The notes: generated by a model from the sequence alone, not told the origin. A stretch of 8,761 nt of DNA from Rhodospirillales bacterium (GCA_025350425.1 JANXXW010000482.1:1-8761); one strand, 5' to 3'; positions 1 through 6,501 are shown, counted from the stretch's first letter. A program made the numbers and translations.

Positions 1-819
1 CATTGCCGCCCTGGCGACGAGATTCTGGCGCACGAGACGTCGCATATCCTGACCAGCGAGGGCAGCGGTGTGGCCGCTCTGACAGGCGCCCAGATTACCG
101 GCATGAGCGGCGCGCGCGGCATGTTCGATGTGGCGGCACTCGATGCCCAGTTGCGGCCGCGCTCGCGCTATGCGCCGCCGCAGGTGCTGGTAGAAATCGA
201 ACAGACCTCGAACCTTGGCGGCGGTGCCGTCTGGCCGCTGGAAGCGTTACAGGCGGTGTCGGGATGGGCGCACGCGCATGGCATGGCCACCCACATGGAC
301 GGCGCACGGTTGATGAACGCGACCGTCGCCTCGGGCGTGAGCCCGGCCGAGATGGTTGCGGGCTGGGACAGCGTGTGGCTCGATTTCACCAAGGGTCTCG
401 GCGCCGGGCTGGGTGCCGTGCTGTGCGGCACGGAGGAATTCATCGGGCAGGCCTGGCGCTGGAAGCAGCGGCTTGGCGGCTCCCTGCGGCAAGGCGGGCT
501 CAGCGCGGCGGGGTGCCTGTACGCGCTTGATCACAACGTGGAACGGCTGGCGGAGGATCATGTGAACGCTCGCGTTCTGGCCCGGGGATTGGCGCAGATC
601 GAGGGCATCGTGGTGGAGGAGCCGGAGACCAACCTCGTGTATTTCGACACGCGCGCAACCGGCATGACGGCCGATGCGCTGGCCGCACGGGCGCGAGCCG
701 AGGGTGTCAGTTTCTCGACCATGGGCGAATATCGAGGCCGGGCCTGCACCCACCTGGACGTGACCGCCGGGCAGATCGAGGAGGCGATTGCGGTAATTCG
801 CCGTGTCCGTTCGAACTGA
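1..819 (+). CDS. ltaE: Low-specificity L-threonine aldolase, 3' part (5' end outside window)
   Basis: This is a PLP-dependent aldolase of the beta-eliminating lyase family. It cleaves L-threonine or L-allo-threonine to glycine and acetaldehyde in the cytosol. The frame is open from base 1, so the gene is truncated by the window edge and no start is visible. The 272 visible residues match the last four-fifths of a family of about 340 aa. Visible landmarks (window residue numbers) are the CRPGDEILAHETSHI segment at 2-16, the HMDGARL motif at 98-104 whose Asp contacts the PLP ring nitrogen, and DFTKGLGAGLG near 128-138 with the predicted Schiff-base Lys at 131. The sequence ends cleanly at TGA and looks intact. 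A GTG at position 70 is in frame but lies inside the conserved domain, so it is not the start. Related beta-eliminating lyases share the fold, so exact substrate preference (L-threonine, allo-threonine or phenylserine) is uncertain. Confidence 0.9.
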   Translation, partial: HCRPGDEILAHETSHILTSEGSGVAALTGAQITGMSGARGMFDVAALDAQLRPRSRYAPPQVLVEIEQTSNLGGGAVWPLEALQAVSGWAHAHGMATHMDGARLMNATVASGVSPAEMVAGWDSVWLDFTKGLGAGLGAVLCGTEEFIGQAWRWKQRLGGSLRQGGLSAAGCLYALDHNVERLAEDHVNARVLARGLAQIEGIVVEEPETNLVYFDTRATGMTADALAARARAEGVSFSTMGEYRGRACTHLDVTAGQIEEAIAVIRRVRSN

Positions 820-882
820 CGGACTGCGCGACGACGGATTACCCGCGCTGGACGCCGGTATTGATGCGGCGGGGATAGGTTT

Positions 883-907
883 GAGGCTCCTTTCCAGCAG
901 GAGCTTC
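883..907 (+). promoter_or_regulatory. Hairpin enclosing the Shine-Dalgarno of the EF-hand gene
   Basis: GAGGCTCCT (883-891) can pair with AGGAGCTTC (899-907) across a 7-nt loop. The stem has nine pairs, one of them a G-U. The right arm contains AGGAG (899-903), the Shine-Dalgarno sequence nine bases before the ATG at 913. In the folded state the ribosome site would be covered. The pairing is seen directly; a regulatory role is inferred. Confidence 0.45.
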
Positions 908-912
908 AATCG

Positions 913-1251
913 ATGCGACTTCTTCTCCGAACCGCAATCTTCGCGCTGCTCGCGTTTCCGGCACTTGCCCAGGCGCCCGCGACGACCGCGCCGCGTCCGA
1001 CAGCGAACCGGCTCGAGCAGCCCAACGTTCCGCTGCCCGAGCGCTTCGCCGATGCCAACTCGAGCAAGGACGGGCACCTGACCAGGCCACAGGCACGCGC
1101 TTCCTACTGGTCCTACGTGGACCGCAACTTCGAGGCGATGGACAAGGATCGGAAAGGCTTCGTCACGGTGGACGATATTCGTGGCTTTGCCCGCATGATG
1201 CGCGAGAAGCGCGCGACCGAGCAGCTCCAGGCCGCGCCGAACAAGAGCTGA
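913..1251 (+). CDS. Small exported EF-hand protein
   Basis: This is a 112-aa protein with an N-terminal signal peptide: MRLLLR, a hydrophobic core at about residues 7-17, and a probable AQA-type cleavage site near residue 20. It is likely exported to the periplasm. A low-complexity Ala/Pro/Thr linker follows. Two EF-hand-like loops come next. The first, NSSKDGHLTRPQ, is degenerate, with Asn, Ser and Asp in the ligand positions and Gln instead of the final Glu. The second, DKDRKGFVTVDD, is close to the DxDxxG consensus but ends in Asp. Calcium binding is therefore plausible, perhaps weak. The start at 913 is supported by AGGAG nine bases upstream and by the signal peptide beginning immediately. 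It stands alone, 93 bp after the aldolase gene, with a hairpin downstream. Similar small EF-hand proteins recur in alphaproteobacteria, but their roles are mostly unknown, and I infer no specific function. Confidence 0.85.
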   Translation: MRLLLRTAIFALLAFPALAQAPATTAPRPTANRLEQPNVPLPERFADANSSKDGHLTRPQARASYWSYVDRNFEAMDKDRKGFVTVDDIRGFARMMREKRATEQLQAAPNKS

Positions 1252-1290
1252 CCGGTGTAGCGAGCCGGACGCGAACCGAGCACTCAAAGT

Positions 1291-1320
1291 GCGGCGACGA
1301 TGGCTTTGGTTCGTTGCCGC
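1291..1320 (+). terminator. GC-rich hairpin after the EF-hand gene, possible terminator
   Basis: GCGGCGACGA (1291-1300) pairs with TCGTTGCCGC (1311-1320) with one G-U pair and a 10-nt loop. It begins 39 bases after the EF-hand stop codon. No run of T follows, so it is not a classical intrinsic terminator. It may still act as a transcript end or as a 3' stabilising stem. Confidence 0.35.
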
Positions 1321-1333
1321 GCTGTGAGGCAGG

Positions 1334-1823
1334 ATGACCGGGACAATCGTGCCTCCACCGCTGGCTTCGCCGCACGCCAAAGCGGCCGCCGCGCCCGCGG
1401 TTGATCCAGATCATGGGGCCGGGCCTCATTTCAGGGGCCTCCGACGACGATCCGAGCGGTATCGCCACCCATTCGCAGGTCGGCGCGCAATTCGGTTACG
1501 GACTTGGATGGACGTTGATCTTTAGTTACCCGCTGATGTGCGCGATCCAGCAGATCGCCGCGGAGATCGGCCGGGTGACCGGCGAAGGCCTGGCCGGTAA
1601 CCTCAGGCGGCATTTCCCGAAATGGATGCTGTATTCGCTCGTCGCATCGCTGGTCGTCGCCAACACCATCAACATCGGCGCAGACATCGGCGACATAGTG
1701 GCGGCGCTGAAGTTGCTGATCGATGCGCCGACGCTGCTGTATATCGCAAGCTTCGCCATGCTGTCCGTCGCCGGGCGTTTTGCATTCACGGTGTTCGCGC
1801 TTGGCATTATCGGCACTGGCCAC
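1334..1823 (+). pseudogene. Nramp-family divalent metal transporter, decayed remnant
   Basis: The frame from 1401 encodes a clear Nramp-type (MntH-like) N-terminus. GPGLISGASDDDPSG is the TM1 region with the metal-site DPxG, followed by AGNLRRHFP and VANTINIGADIGD. Intact relatives have roughly 400-430 aa with 11 or so membrane segments, and here only about 140 residues remain. Three lesions are visible. First, the likely start ATG at 1334 (GAGG/CAGG upstream) is in another frame from the domain, and the domain frame has a TGA at 1335, suggesting a frameshift between about 1340 and 1400; the only alternative is initiation at TTG 1401 or ATG 1413. Second, near 1765-1775 the sequence jumps from IASFAMLSV, expected near residue 120, to AGRFAFTVFALGIIGTG, expected after residue 250. 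This removes the middle of the protein, including the TM6 half of the metal site. Third, homology stops at about 1821 and unrelated sequence reads on to a stop at 1925. The protein cannot be a working transporter. Family membership is confident; the exact junctions are estimates from memory of the family. Confidence 0.8.
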
Positions 1824-1917
1824 AATTGGGATGTTTGCAGCATGGGGTGGGTAGCACTCAGACATCTCGCGCCACGTGGCGCGAGATCGCGTGTGCGAAG
1901 GTGCTGTGCAGCGACGG
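1824..1917. other. Unassigned junction segment between transporter remnant and orphan gene
   Basis: This stretch of about 95 bases follows the point where transporter homology stops and precedes the stop codon of the minus-strand orphan gene. I recognise no coding sequence in it. Its only clear structure is the perfect palindrome at 1864-1887. It probably marks a recombination or insertion boundary. Confidence 0.5.
1864..1887. repeat. Perfect 24-bp palindrome
   Basis: ATCTCGCGCCAC (1864-1875) is followed directly by its exact reverse complement GTGGCGCGAGAT (1876-1887). The dyad has no spacer and ends sharply, since the next bases outward (C and C) do not pair. It lies 31 bp beyond the stop of the minus-strand orphan gene. 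It could be a protein-binding dyad, a REP-like element, an element end, or a weak transcription end, but no T-run follows on either strand. Confidence 0.7.
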
Positions 1918-2727
1918 CTATTTAAGCGCTTTTGCTTCCTTCAGGAGATTCACCAACTCTTCCAAGTGGTGCTTCTGCACAGTTTCTGAGTCGGTTTTTG
2001 CAAACGGGACACTTGCCGCGGCATAAGGACTGATCTTCTTAAACAAGGCGGTACAAGCAGACGGATTCATGCCGACGTCATAGCCTCGGTTGGCAAGGTT
2101 TTCGACGTTGCCAATCTGCTGATTCAAATTCCTGGCAAGCGTCATGATCTCAGCACCTTTCCACAAGTCGTAGGAAATATTTTTTTTCAATTCAAGAAGC
2201 GCGGCCCCTAGTTTAGCCAAGTGAGTCCCGTAGTTCTTTCCAATTATCTCTACTGTGAATTCGAACTTCCTCGTCAAGAGTTTTCCGGTCGCGATGATCT
2301 CGCTGCTCATTGTATTAGGGTTGGCGGCAACGCCAAGTTGATCGGCGGCCTTGGATATGCTGCCGCACAGGTCTCCTGACGATTTCGGTATCAGCTTGTT
2401 ATTTTTGAAGTCCTTCTGCGTCTTATCGGCAAGGTCCCGGACCTTGAATGCCTGCAGACGGAGCTTCCCGCATTCGCCACTTTTGACATCTGCGACCGCT
2501 TTTTCGATCGCCGACTTAAGGCTCGGCAAAGTAAGTTTATCGTCCTTGCCTGAGAACAGTTTCTCCATGTCGTAGGAAGTCCAATCCACCTTCTTGTACT
2601 GCGTATCGAGGGTGGCCAGCGCTTCGCCCATTCCAGTAAACCCTGCCATCTTCGCAAGGATACCTTTGTTCTTGTCCCAGTTCGCTCTGGTGAGCACAGC
2701 GGGAAAATTAGGTGGCGTTATTGGCAT
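1918..2727 (-). CDS. Orphan lysine-rich, mostly helical protein of unknown function
   Basis: I do not recognise a family for this 269-aa protein. It has no signal peptide and no convincing membrane segment, so it is probably cytosolic or released by a non-Sec route. Residues 60-110, 140-212 and 243-269 look strongly helical. It is rich in Lys (for example LKKNIS near 180-185 and KEAKALK at the C-terminus), unlike the Arg-rich neighbours. Three Cys occur at 86, 121 and 225. Codon choice is much richer in A/T than the flanking genes, including an eight-base A run, which suggests horizontal acquisition. The ATG at 2725-2727 has a modest purine stretch (GGGGTAG) upstream. It lies 105 bp downstream of the dehydrogenase gene on the same strand, but the base composition and an own upstream repeat suggest an independent unit. 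The long, clean frame with ordinary amino-acid composition supports a real gene. An effector, toxin or phage-derived protein is possible but unproven. Confidence 0.7.
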   Translation of the reverse strand: MPITPPNFPAVLTRANWDKNKGILAKMAGFTGMGEALATLDTQYKKVDWTSYDMEKLFSGKDDKLTLPSLKSAIEKAVADVKSGECGKLRLQAFKVRDLADKTQKDFKNNKLIPKSSGDLCGSISKAADQLGVAANPNTMSSEIIATGKLLTRKFEFTVEIIGKNYGTHLAKLGAALLELKKNISYDLWKGAEIMTLARNLNQQIGNVENLANRGYDVGMNPSACTALFKKISPYAAASVPFAKTDSETVQKHHLEELVNLLKEAKALK

Positions 2728-2782
2728 GGACTACCCCAAATTTTGCGGACAAACGCACGAAGGGTAGCCTTACGTGTAAATT

Positions 2783-2812
2783 ATGCAATGATAGAACATG
2801 CAATGATAGAAG
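2783..2812 (-). repeat. 15-bp tandem direct repeat upstream of the orphan gene
   Basis: On the plus strand ATGCAATGATAGAA occurs at 2783-2796 and again at 2798-2811, giving two adjacent 15-bp units (the last base differs, C versus G). It lies 55-85 bp upstream of the orphan gene's ATG on the minus strand, in the usual promoter zone. It could be a pair of operator sites. On the minus strand a CATAAT sequence, close to a -10 box, sits at 2780-2785 at the edge of the repeat, but I see no good -35 partner. Confidence 0.6.
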
Positions 2813-2832
2813 CGGTACGCAGACAGCTTTTC

Positions 2833-5685
2833 TCAGATCAGTGCACGGTCTAATACGCGAACGGAATGCCAAGCCTCACGGCCCGCTAGGTCGCGGATCT
2901 GGTGCCGGCACGACGTGCCGTCGGCGACCACGATGTCGGCTGGATCTGCCGCGCGGACCGCAGGTAGCAGAGCCGCTTCGGCCATTGCGATGGAGGCGTC
3001 TTGCGCTTCGGCCTGATACCCGAATGCACCAGCCATGCCGCAGCAGGAGGAGGAAATCGGACGCACCGCAAGGTCCGGTACCTGCCGCAGCGTGGCGAGG
3101 GCGGCGGGGAGGGCACCAAAGCTTTTCTGGTGGCAGTGGCCGTGGACGTGCGCGGTGCCGGGAATGGAGCGAAGATTGAGTTTGGCACCCGAGCGGTCGA
3201 GATACTCGCTCAGCAGCATGGCACGGTCGGCCAATTGGTTTGCCTCCACACCCGGGAGCAAGGCGGCGAACTCGTCGCGCAGCGTGAGGAGGCACGAGGG
3301 TTCCAGGCCGATTACCGGCAGGTCTCCGGCCAATGCCTTGATCGTGCGGCGCGCCTCGGCGCGGGCGCGATCGATCTGGCCGGTGGCGAGATAGGTGCGT
3401 CCACAGCAGATGGGACGTCCGGTTACTTGCGGTACGCCGACCCGACGCCCCGCGGCGTGCAGGACGCGAAGGGTAGCGCGTAGGTTTTCCGGCTCGAAGT
3501 AGCGGTTGAAGGTGTCGGCAAACAGCAGCACATCGGGCCGGCCGGTATCGGCTTCGCGGTCATCGAATGGCGCGCGGTCCCATTGCGGCAAGGCGCGGGC
3601 GAAACCGAGCCGAGGGGCCAAAGCTCGCTGCACGAAATTGAACAGGCGTGGCGCGCGCGAGGCGAGTCGGGCGTAGCGCGGGAGCTCAGCCACCGCGCGG
3701 TCGCGCGACGACAGGCCATGGCGATCGGCTTGGGCGGCCAGCACCTCGATCTTCATGCGGGCCATGTCCACGCCGGTCGGGCATTCCCGGCGGCATGCCT
3801 TACAGGAGACGCAAAGCTTCATGGCGTCGGCGAGCGCCGGGCCGGCCATGGCATCGGGGCCGAGTTGGCCGGTGAGGGCGAGGCGGAGAGTGTTGGCGCG
3901 TCCGCGCGTGAGGTGTTCCTCGTCGCGGGTAATGCGGTAGCTCGGGCACATGACGCCCGCGTCGAATTTGCGGCAGGTGCCGTTGTTGTTGCACATCTCG
4001 ACTGCGCCAAGCATCCCGCCGAGCGGGCCGGGATGGACGGACCAATCGAGCTTGGGCACGAACGCCTTGTCCGCCGCGTAATCGGGGCCGTAGCGGAACA
4101 GCGTGCGGTCATCCATGCGAGGCGCGCGGACGATGCGATTGGGGTTGAGCAGGCCGGTGGGGTCGAACGCGTCCTTCACGCGGGTGAAGGCGGCGGTGAT
4201 GCGCGGGCCGAACATCTGTTCGTGGAACTCGCTGCGAACAATGCCGTCGCCGTGTTCCCCGCTATGGCTGCCCTTGTACTCGCGCACCAGGGCGAAGCAT
4301 TCCTCCGCGACGGCGCGCATGGTGCTGACATCGGTGCCGTCCTTCATGTTCAGCACCGGGCGCACATGCAGGCAGCCGACGGAGGCGTGCGCGTACCATG
4401 TGCCTTTGCTGCCGTGGCGGGCGAACACGTCGTTGAGGCGCTCGGTGTATTCGGCAAGGTCTTCGAGCGGCACAGCGCAGTCCTCGATAAACGACACCGG
4501 CTTTGCGTCGCCCTTCATCGACATCATGATGTTGAGCCCGGCCTCGCGTACCTCGGCGATGTCGGCCTGGAACGCCGGGTCCTCGGCCCGCACGACCGCG
4601 CCTGGAAAACCCAGATCAGCCATCATGGCATCGAGGTCGCGCAGCTTGGCCTGCAACGGCGTGTCGGCGTCGCCGTGGAACTCCACGATCAGCAGGCTGT
4701 CGGGCATACCCTGGACCATGCGGTTGATGGTGGCGCGGTAGATTGGGATGGCGCGGCCAAGGTCGATCATGGTGCGATCCACGAGTTCGACGGCCTCCGG
4801 GTCGAGCGTCACGAGAAGTTGGGTTGCAGCCATGGCTGCCCGGAAGGTCGGGAACTGGCAGATGCCAAGCACCTTGCGCGGCTTGATCGGCTGCAGCGTC
4901 AGTTCGATCGTAGCCGAGAAGGCGAGGGTGCCCTCCGACCCGACCAGCAGGCGCGCGAGGTTCCCGCGGCCTGCCGCACAGGCGGCCGGCGTGAGGGCGT
5001 CGATGTTGTAGCCGCCGACCCGGCGAAGCTGTTTGGGGAAGCGGGCGGCGATTTCGTCCGCCTCAGTGGCGCCGAGCGCTCGTAACGTTTGAACCAGCCC
5101 GGCCATGCGGGCCGGCATGTCGGTGCCAGGATTGTCGGGGAGTGCGCCGAACTCATGCCGCGTGCCGTCGGCCAGGATCGCGTCGATGGCTGTGACGTTG
5201 TCGGCCATGAGGCCGTAGCGGATAGATTTCGTGCCGCAGGAATTATTCGCCGCCATGCCGCCGATGGTGCAGCGGGAATGGGTCGAGGGATCGACCGGGA
5301 AGAACAACCCGTGCGGCTTGAGTGCCGCGTTGAGGTGGCCGAGTACCACGCCGGGCTGTACGCGGGCCGTGCGCGCGACGGGGTCGATGGCAACGATCTC
5401 GCGCAGATGTTTGGAGCAGTCGACCACCAGCGCGCGGTTGACGGTCTGGCCACACTGGCTGGTGCCGCCACCACGCGCGAGAACCGGGATGCCCGCTTCA
5501 CGCGCTATGGAGATGGCGGCGATCACGTCGTCGATGGTACGGGGGACGATCACGCCAATCGGCTGCATCTGGTAGATGGAGGCGTCGGTCGCATACCGGC
5601 CGCGATCGGCGGGTGTGAACATCACCTCGCCGCCGATCGCGCGCCGGAGCCTGGCGGCGAGACCGGAGTGGATAACTTCCGTCAC
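2833..5685 (-). CDS. FAD- and Fe-S-binding D-2-hydroxyacid dehydrogenase (YdiJ / D-lactate dehydrogenase-like)
   Basis: This 950-aa flavo-iron-sulfur enzyme oxidises a D-2-hydroxyacid such as D-lactate or D-2-hydroxyglutarate and passes electrons through Fe-S clusters to an acceptor, probably the quinone pool. Domains in order are: FAD-binding PCMH fold at about 35-265, with RGGGTSQCGQ at 71-80 and the TIGGMAANNSCG stretch at 140-151; FAD-oxidase C-terminal domain at about 265-520, with HASVGCLHVRP at 433-443, SGEHGDG at 475-481 and DPTGLLNPN at 508-516; an Fe-S region with Cys 565, 571 and 580 and a classical Cys625-x2-Cys628-x2-Cys631-x3-Cys635-Pro motif; and a CCG-type cysteine-rich domain at about 715-930, with CCG at 760-762, HGHCHQK at 848-854 and SCCGMAGAFGY at 880-890. 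The length fits YdiJ-like proteins (about 1,000 aa). I chose GTG at 5683-5685 because the conserved family sequence begins just after it. The frame runs back to a TTG at 5817, but those 44 residues look non-coding. The GTG overlaps the stop of the upstream VOC remnant, suggesting translational coupling. No frame damage is seen. The substrate cannot be assigned from sequence. Confidence 0.9.
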   Translation of the reverse strand: MTEVIHSGLAARLRRAIGGEVMFTPADRGRYATDASIYQMQPIGVIVPRTIDDVIAAISIAREAGIPVLARGGGTSQCGQTVNRALVVDCSKHLREIVAIDPVARTARVQPGVVLGHLNAALKPHGLFFPVDPSTHSRCTIGGMAANNSCGTKSIRYGLMADNVTAIDAILADGTRHEFGALPDNPGTDMPARMAGLVQTLRALGATEADEIAARFPKQLRRVGGYNIDALTPAACAAGRGNLARLLVGSEGTLAFSATIELTLQPIKPRKVLGICQFPTFRAAMAATQLLVTLDPEAVELVDRTMIDLGRAIPIYRATINRMVQGMPDSLLIVEFHGDADTPLQAKLRDLDAMMADLGFPGAVVRAEDPAFQADIAEVREAGLNIMMSMKGDAKPVSFIEDCAVPLEDLAEYTERLNDVFARHGSKGTWYAHASVGCLHVRPVLNMKDGTDVSTMRAVAEECFALVREYKGSHSGEHGDGIVRSEFHEQMFGPRITAAFTRVKDAFDPTGLLNPNRIVRAPRMDDRTLFRYGPDYAADKAFVPKLDWSVHPGPLGGMLGAVEMCNNNGTCRKFDAGVMCPSYRITRDEEHLTRGRANTLRLALTGQLGPDAMAGPALADAMKLCVSCKACRRECPTGVDMARMKIEVLAAQADRHGLSSRDRAVAELPRYARLASRAPRLFNFVQRALAPRLGFARALPQWDRAPFDDREADTGRPDVLLFADTFNRYFEPENLRATLRVLHAAGRRVGVPQVTGRPICCGRTYLATGQIDRARAEARRTIKALAGDLPVIGLEPSCLLTLRDEFAALLPGVEANQLADRAMLLSEYLDRSGAKLNLRSIPGTAHVHGHCHQKSFGALPAALATLRQVPDLAVRPISSSCCGMAGAFGYQAEAQDASIAMAEAALLPAVRAADPADIVVADGTSCRHQIRDLAGREAWHSVRVLDRALI

Positions 5686-5813
5686 GTCGGCCACGCGGCC
5701 CGGTAGGGGCGATCCATGTTCCAGCCGATCACGCCGCTGCAGAACTCTGTCGCCGCCGCTTTGTCGGTGGTCATCAACTCGTACCGGCCGAAGCTGTTTT
5801 GAGGGTTGGCCAT
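5682..5813 (-). pseudogene. 5' remnant of a VOC/glyoxalase-family gene, 43 codons
   Basis: The first 34 codons encode a typical start of a VOC-superfamily protein: MANPQNSFGRYELMTTD, then AAATEF and VIGWNMD. In these proteins the segment forms the first beta-alpha-beta unit, and complete members have about 120-270 aa. After about 5712 the resemblance stops, and nine unrelated codons lead to TGA at 5682-5684. The start at 5811-5813 has a good ribosome site (GGACGGAG, five bases before ATG), and it lies 22 bp after the stop of the GST gene. Its TGA overlaps the GTG start of the dehydrogenase as GTGA. It cannot be a working VOC enzyme, but it could survive as a translated leader that feeds ribosomes to the next gene. 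The Tyr usually found in the FY motif is Cys here, consistent with decay. Confidence 0.7.
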
Positions 5814-5835
5814 GCAAGCTCCGTCCTGAGTGGGA

Positions 5836-6501
5836 TCAACTTTTCGGAGCGCCTTCCTGCCGAGACGGCTCGGCTTTTGCGAAAGCCTCATGCTGGCCGC
5901 ACAGCGCCACGATGCGGTCAATGGTCGGGGTGCCCGCCACCGTAATCTTGAACACGCGCATGACAGCGAGAATGCTGGCCAGGCAGATGTCGGCGAGCCC
6001 CACGGTATCGCCGTGGCAGTAGGCGCCGGTATCGGCCTCGCTCGCGAGACGCTGCTCGACGGCGAGCAGGCCGGTGCTGAACCACTGGACCTGCCAGGCC
6101 CGCCACGCCGCGTCGTCGAAGCCGGCGGAGGTGGTGAGGTAACGTTTCACGCGCGGGGTGATGAGCGGATGCGTGTCCCCGGCCAGCATCGCCGCGAGTG
6201 CCCGGACTCTGGCGCGGCCATACGGCTCATTCGGCAGCAGGGGCGGCGTCGGCGTCGTCTCGTCGAGGAACTCCAGGATCGCGAGCGATTGCGTCAGCGG
6301 CGGGTGGCCGGGTGTCACGAGAGCCGGGATCGCACCCATGGGGTTGATTTTGAGGAACTCCGTGCCGCGCTGCTCGCCCGCGTCAAGGTCGATGATGCGC
6401 TCGTGCGCCACGAGGCCCTTGAGGTTGAGCGCCACCCGCACGCGATAGGCTGCGGAGGTGCGCCAGAAGGCAAAAAGCTCGAAGGGGGGCTGGTCGGCCA
6501 T
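5836..6501 (-). CDS. maiA: Zeta-class glutathione S-transferase, probable maleylacetoacetate isomerase
   Basis: This 221-aa cytosolic GST-fold protein probably isomerises maleylacetoacetate (or maleylpyruvate) to the fumaryl form using glutathione, a step in tyrosine/homogentisate-type aromatic breakdown. The N-terminal thioredoxin-like domain (about 6-88) has the zeta-class signature RTSAAYRVRVALNLKG at 14-29, NPMGAIPALV at 53-62 with the cis-Pro, and QSLAILEFLDE at 71-81, whose Gln-Ser binds glutathione. The helical C-terminal domain (about 95-212) has RARVRALAAMLAGDTHPL at 96-113 and GDTVGLADICLA at 164-175. Length is normal for the family (about 210-220 aa). The ATG at 6499-6501 has only a weak purine stretch (GCGAGA) upstream. 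It is the first gene of the apparent minus-strand operon and diverges from the aminotransferase gene. No homogentisate dioxygenase or fumarylacetoacetase gene is in view, so the aromatic role is not confirmed, and another zeta-GST activity on haloacids or glyoxylate-like compounds is possible. Confidence 0.82.
   Translation of the reverse strand: MADQPPFELFAFWRTSAAYRVRVALNLKGLVAHERIIDLDAGEQRGTEFLKINPMGAIPALVTPGHPPLTQSLAILEFLDETTPTPPLLPNEPYGRARVRALAAMLAGDTHPLITPRVKRYLTTSAGFDDAAWRAWQVQWFSTGLLAVEQRLASEADTGAYCHGDTVGLADICLASILAVMRVFKITVAGTPTIDRIVALCGQHEAFAKAEPSRQEGAPKS

Noticed and set aside
247..1380. A 377-codon open frame on the minus strand
   Set aside because: It lies antisense to both the threonine aldolase and EF-hand genes and crosses the gap between them. 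It shows no recognisable domain and is a shadow frame.
2180..2187. Eight-base A run (minus strand) in the orphan gene as a possible programmed frameshift site
   Set aside because: The zero frame continues normally for over 80 residues past the run with the same composition, and I see no stimulatory structure or meaningful product in the alternative frame.
1824..2832. Insertion sequence or integron cassette
   Set aside because: No transposase, integrase, terminal inverted repeats matching at both ends, or target duplication could be found by eye. I kept only the weaker statement that it is a foreign-looking patch.
3583..5085. A 500-codon open frame on the plus strand
   Set aside because: It runs exactly antisense to the conserved dehydrogenase gene. 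Its translation is low-complexity Ala/Gly/Arg/His sequence with no motifs, typical of the antisense shadow of a GC-rich gene.
5686..5817. N-terminal extension of the dehydrogenase back to a TTG
   Set aside because: The extra 44 residues are Arg/His-rich without family resemblance, and the same DNA encodes a recognisable VOC start in another frame. The conserved protein begins after the GTG at 5685.
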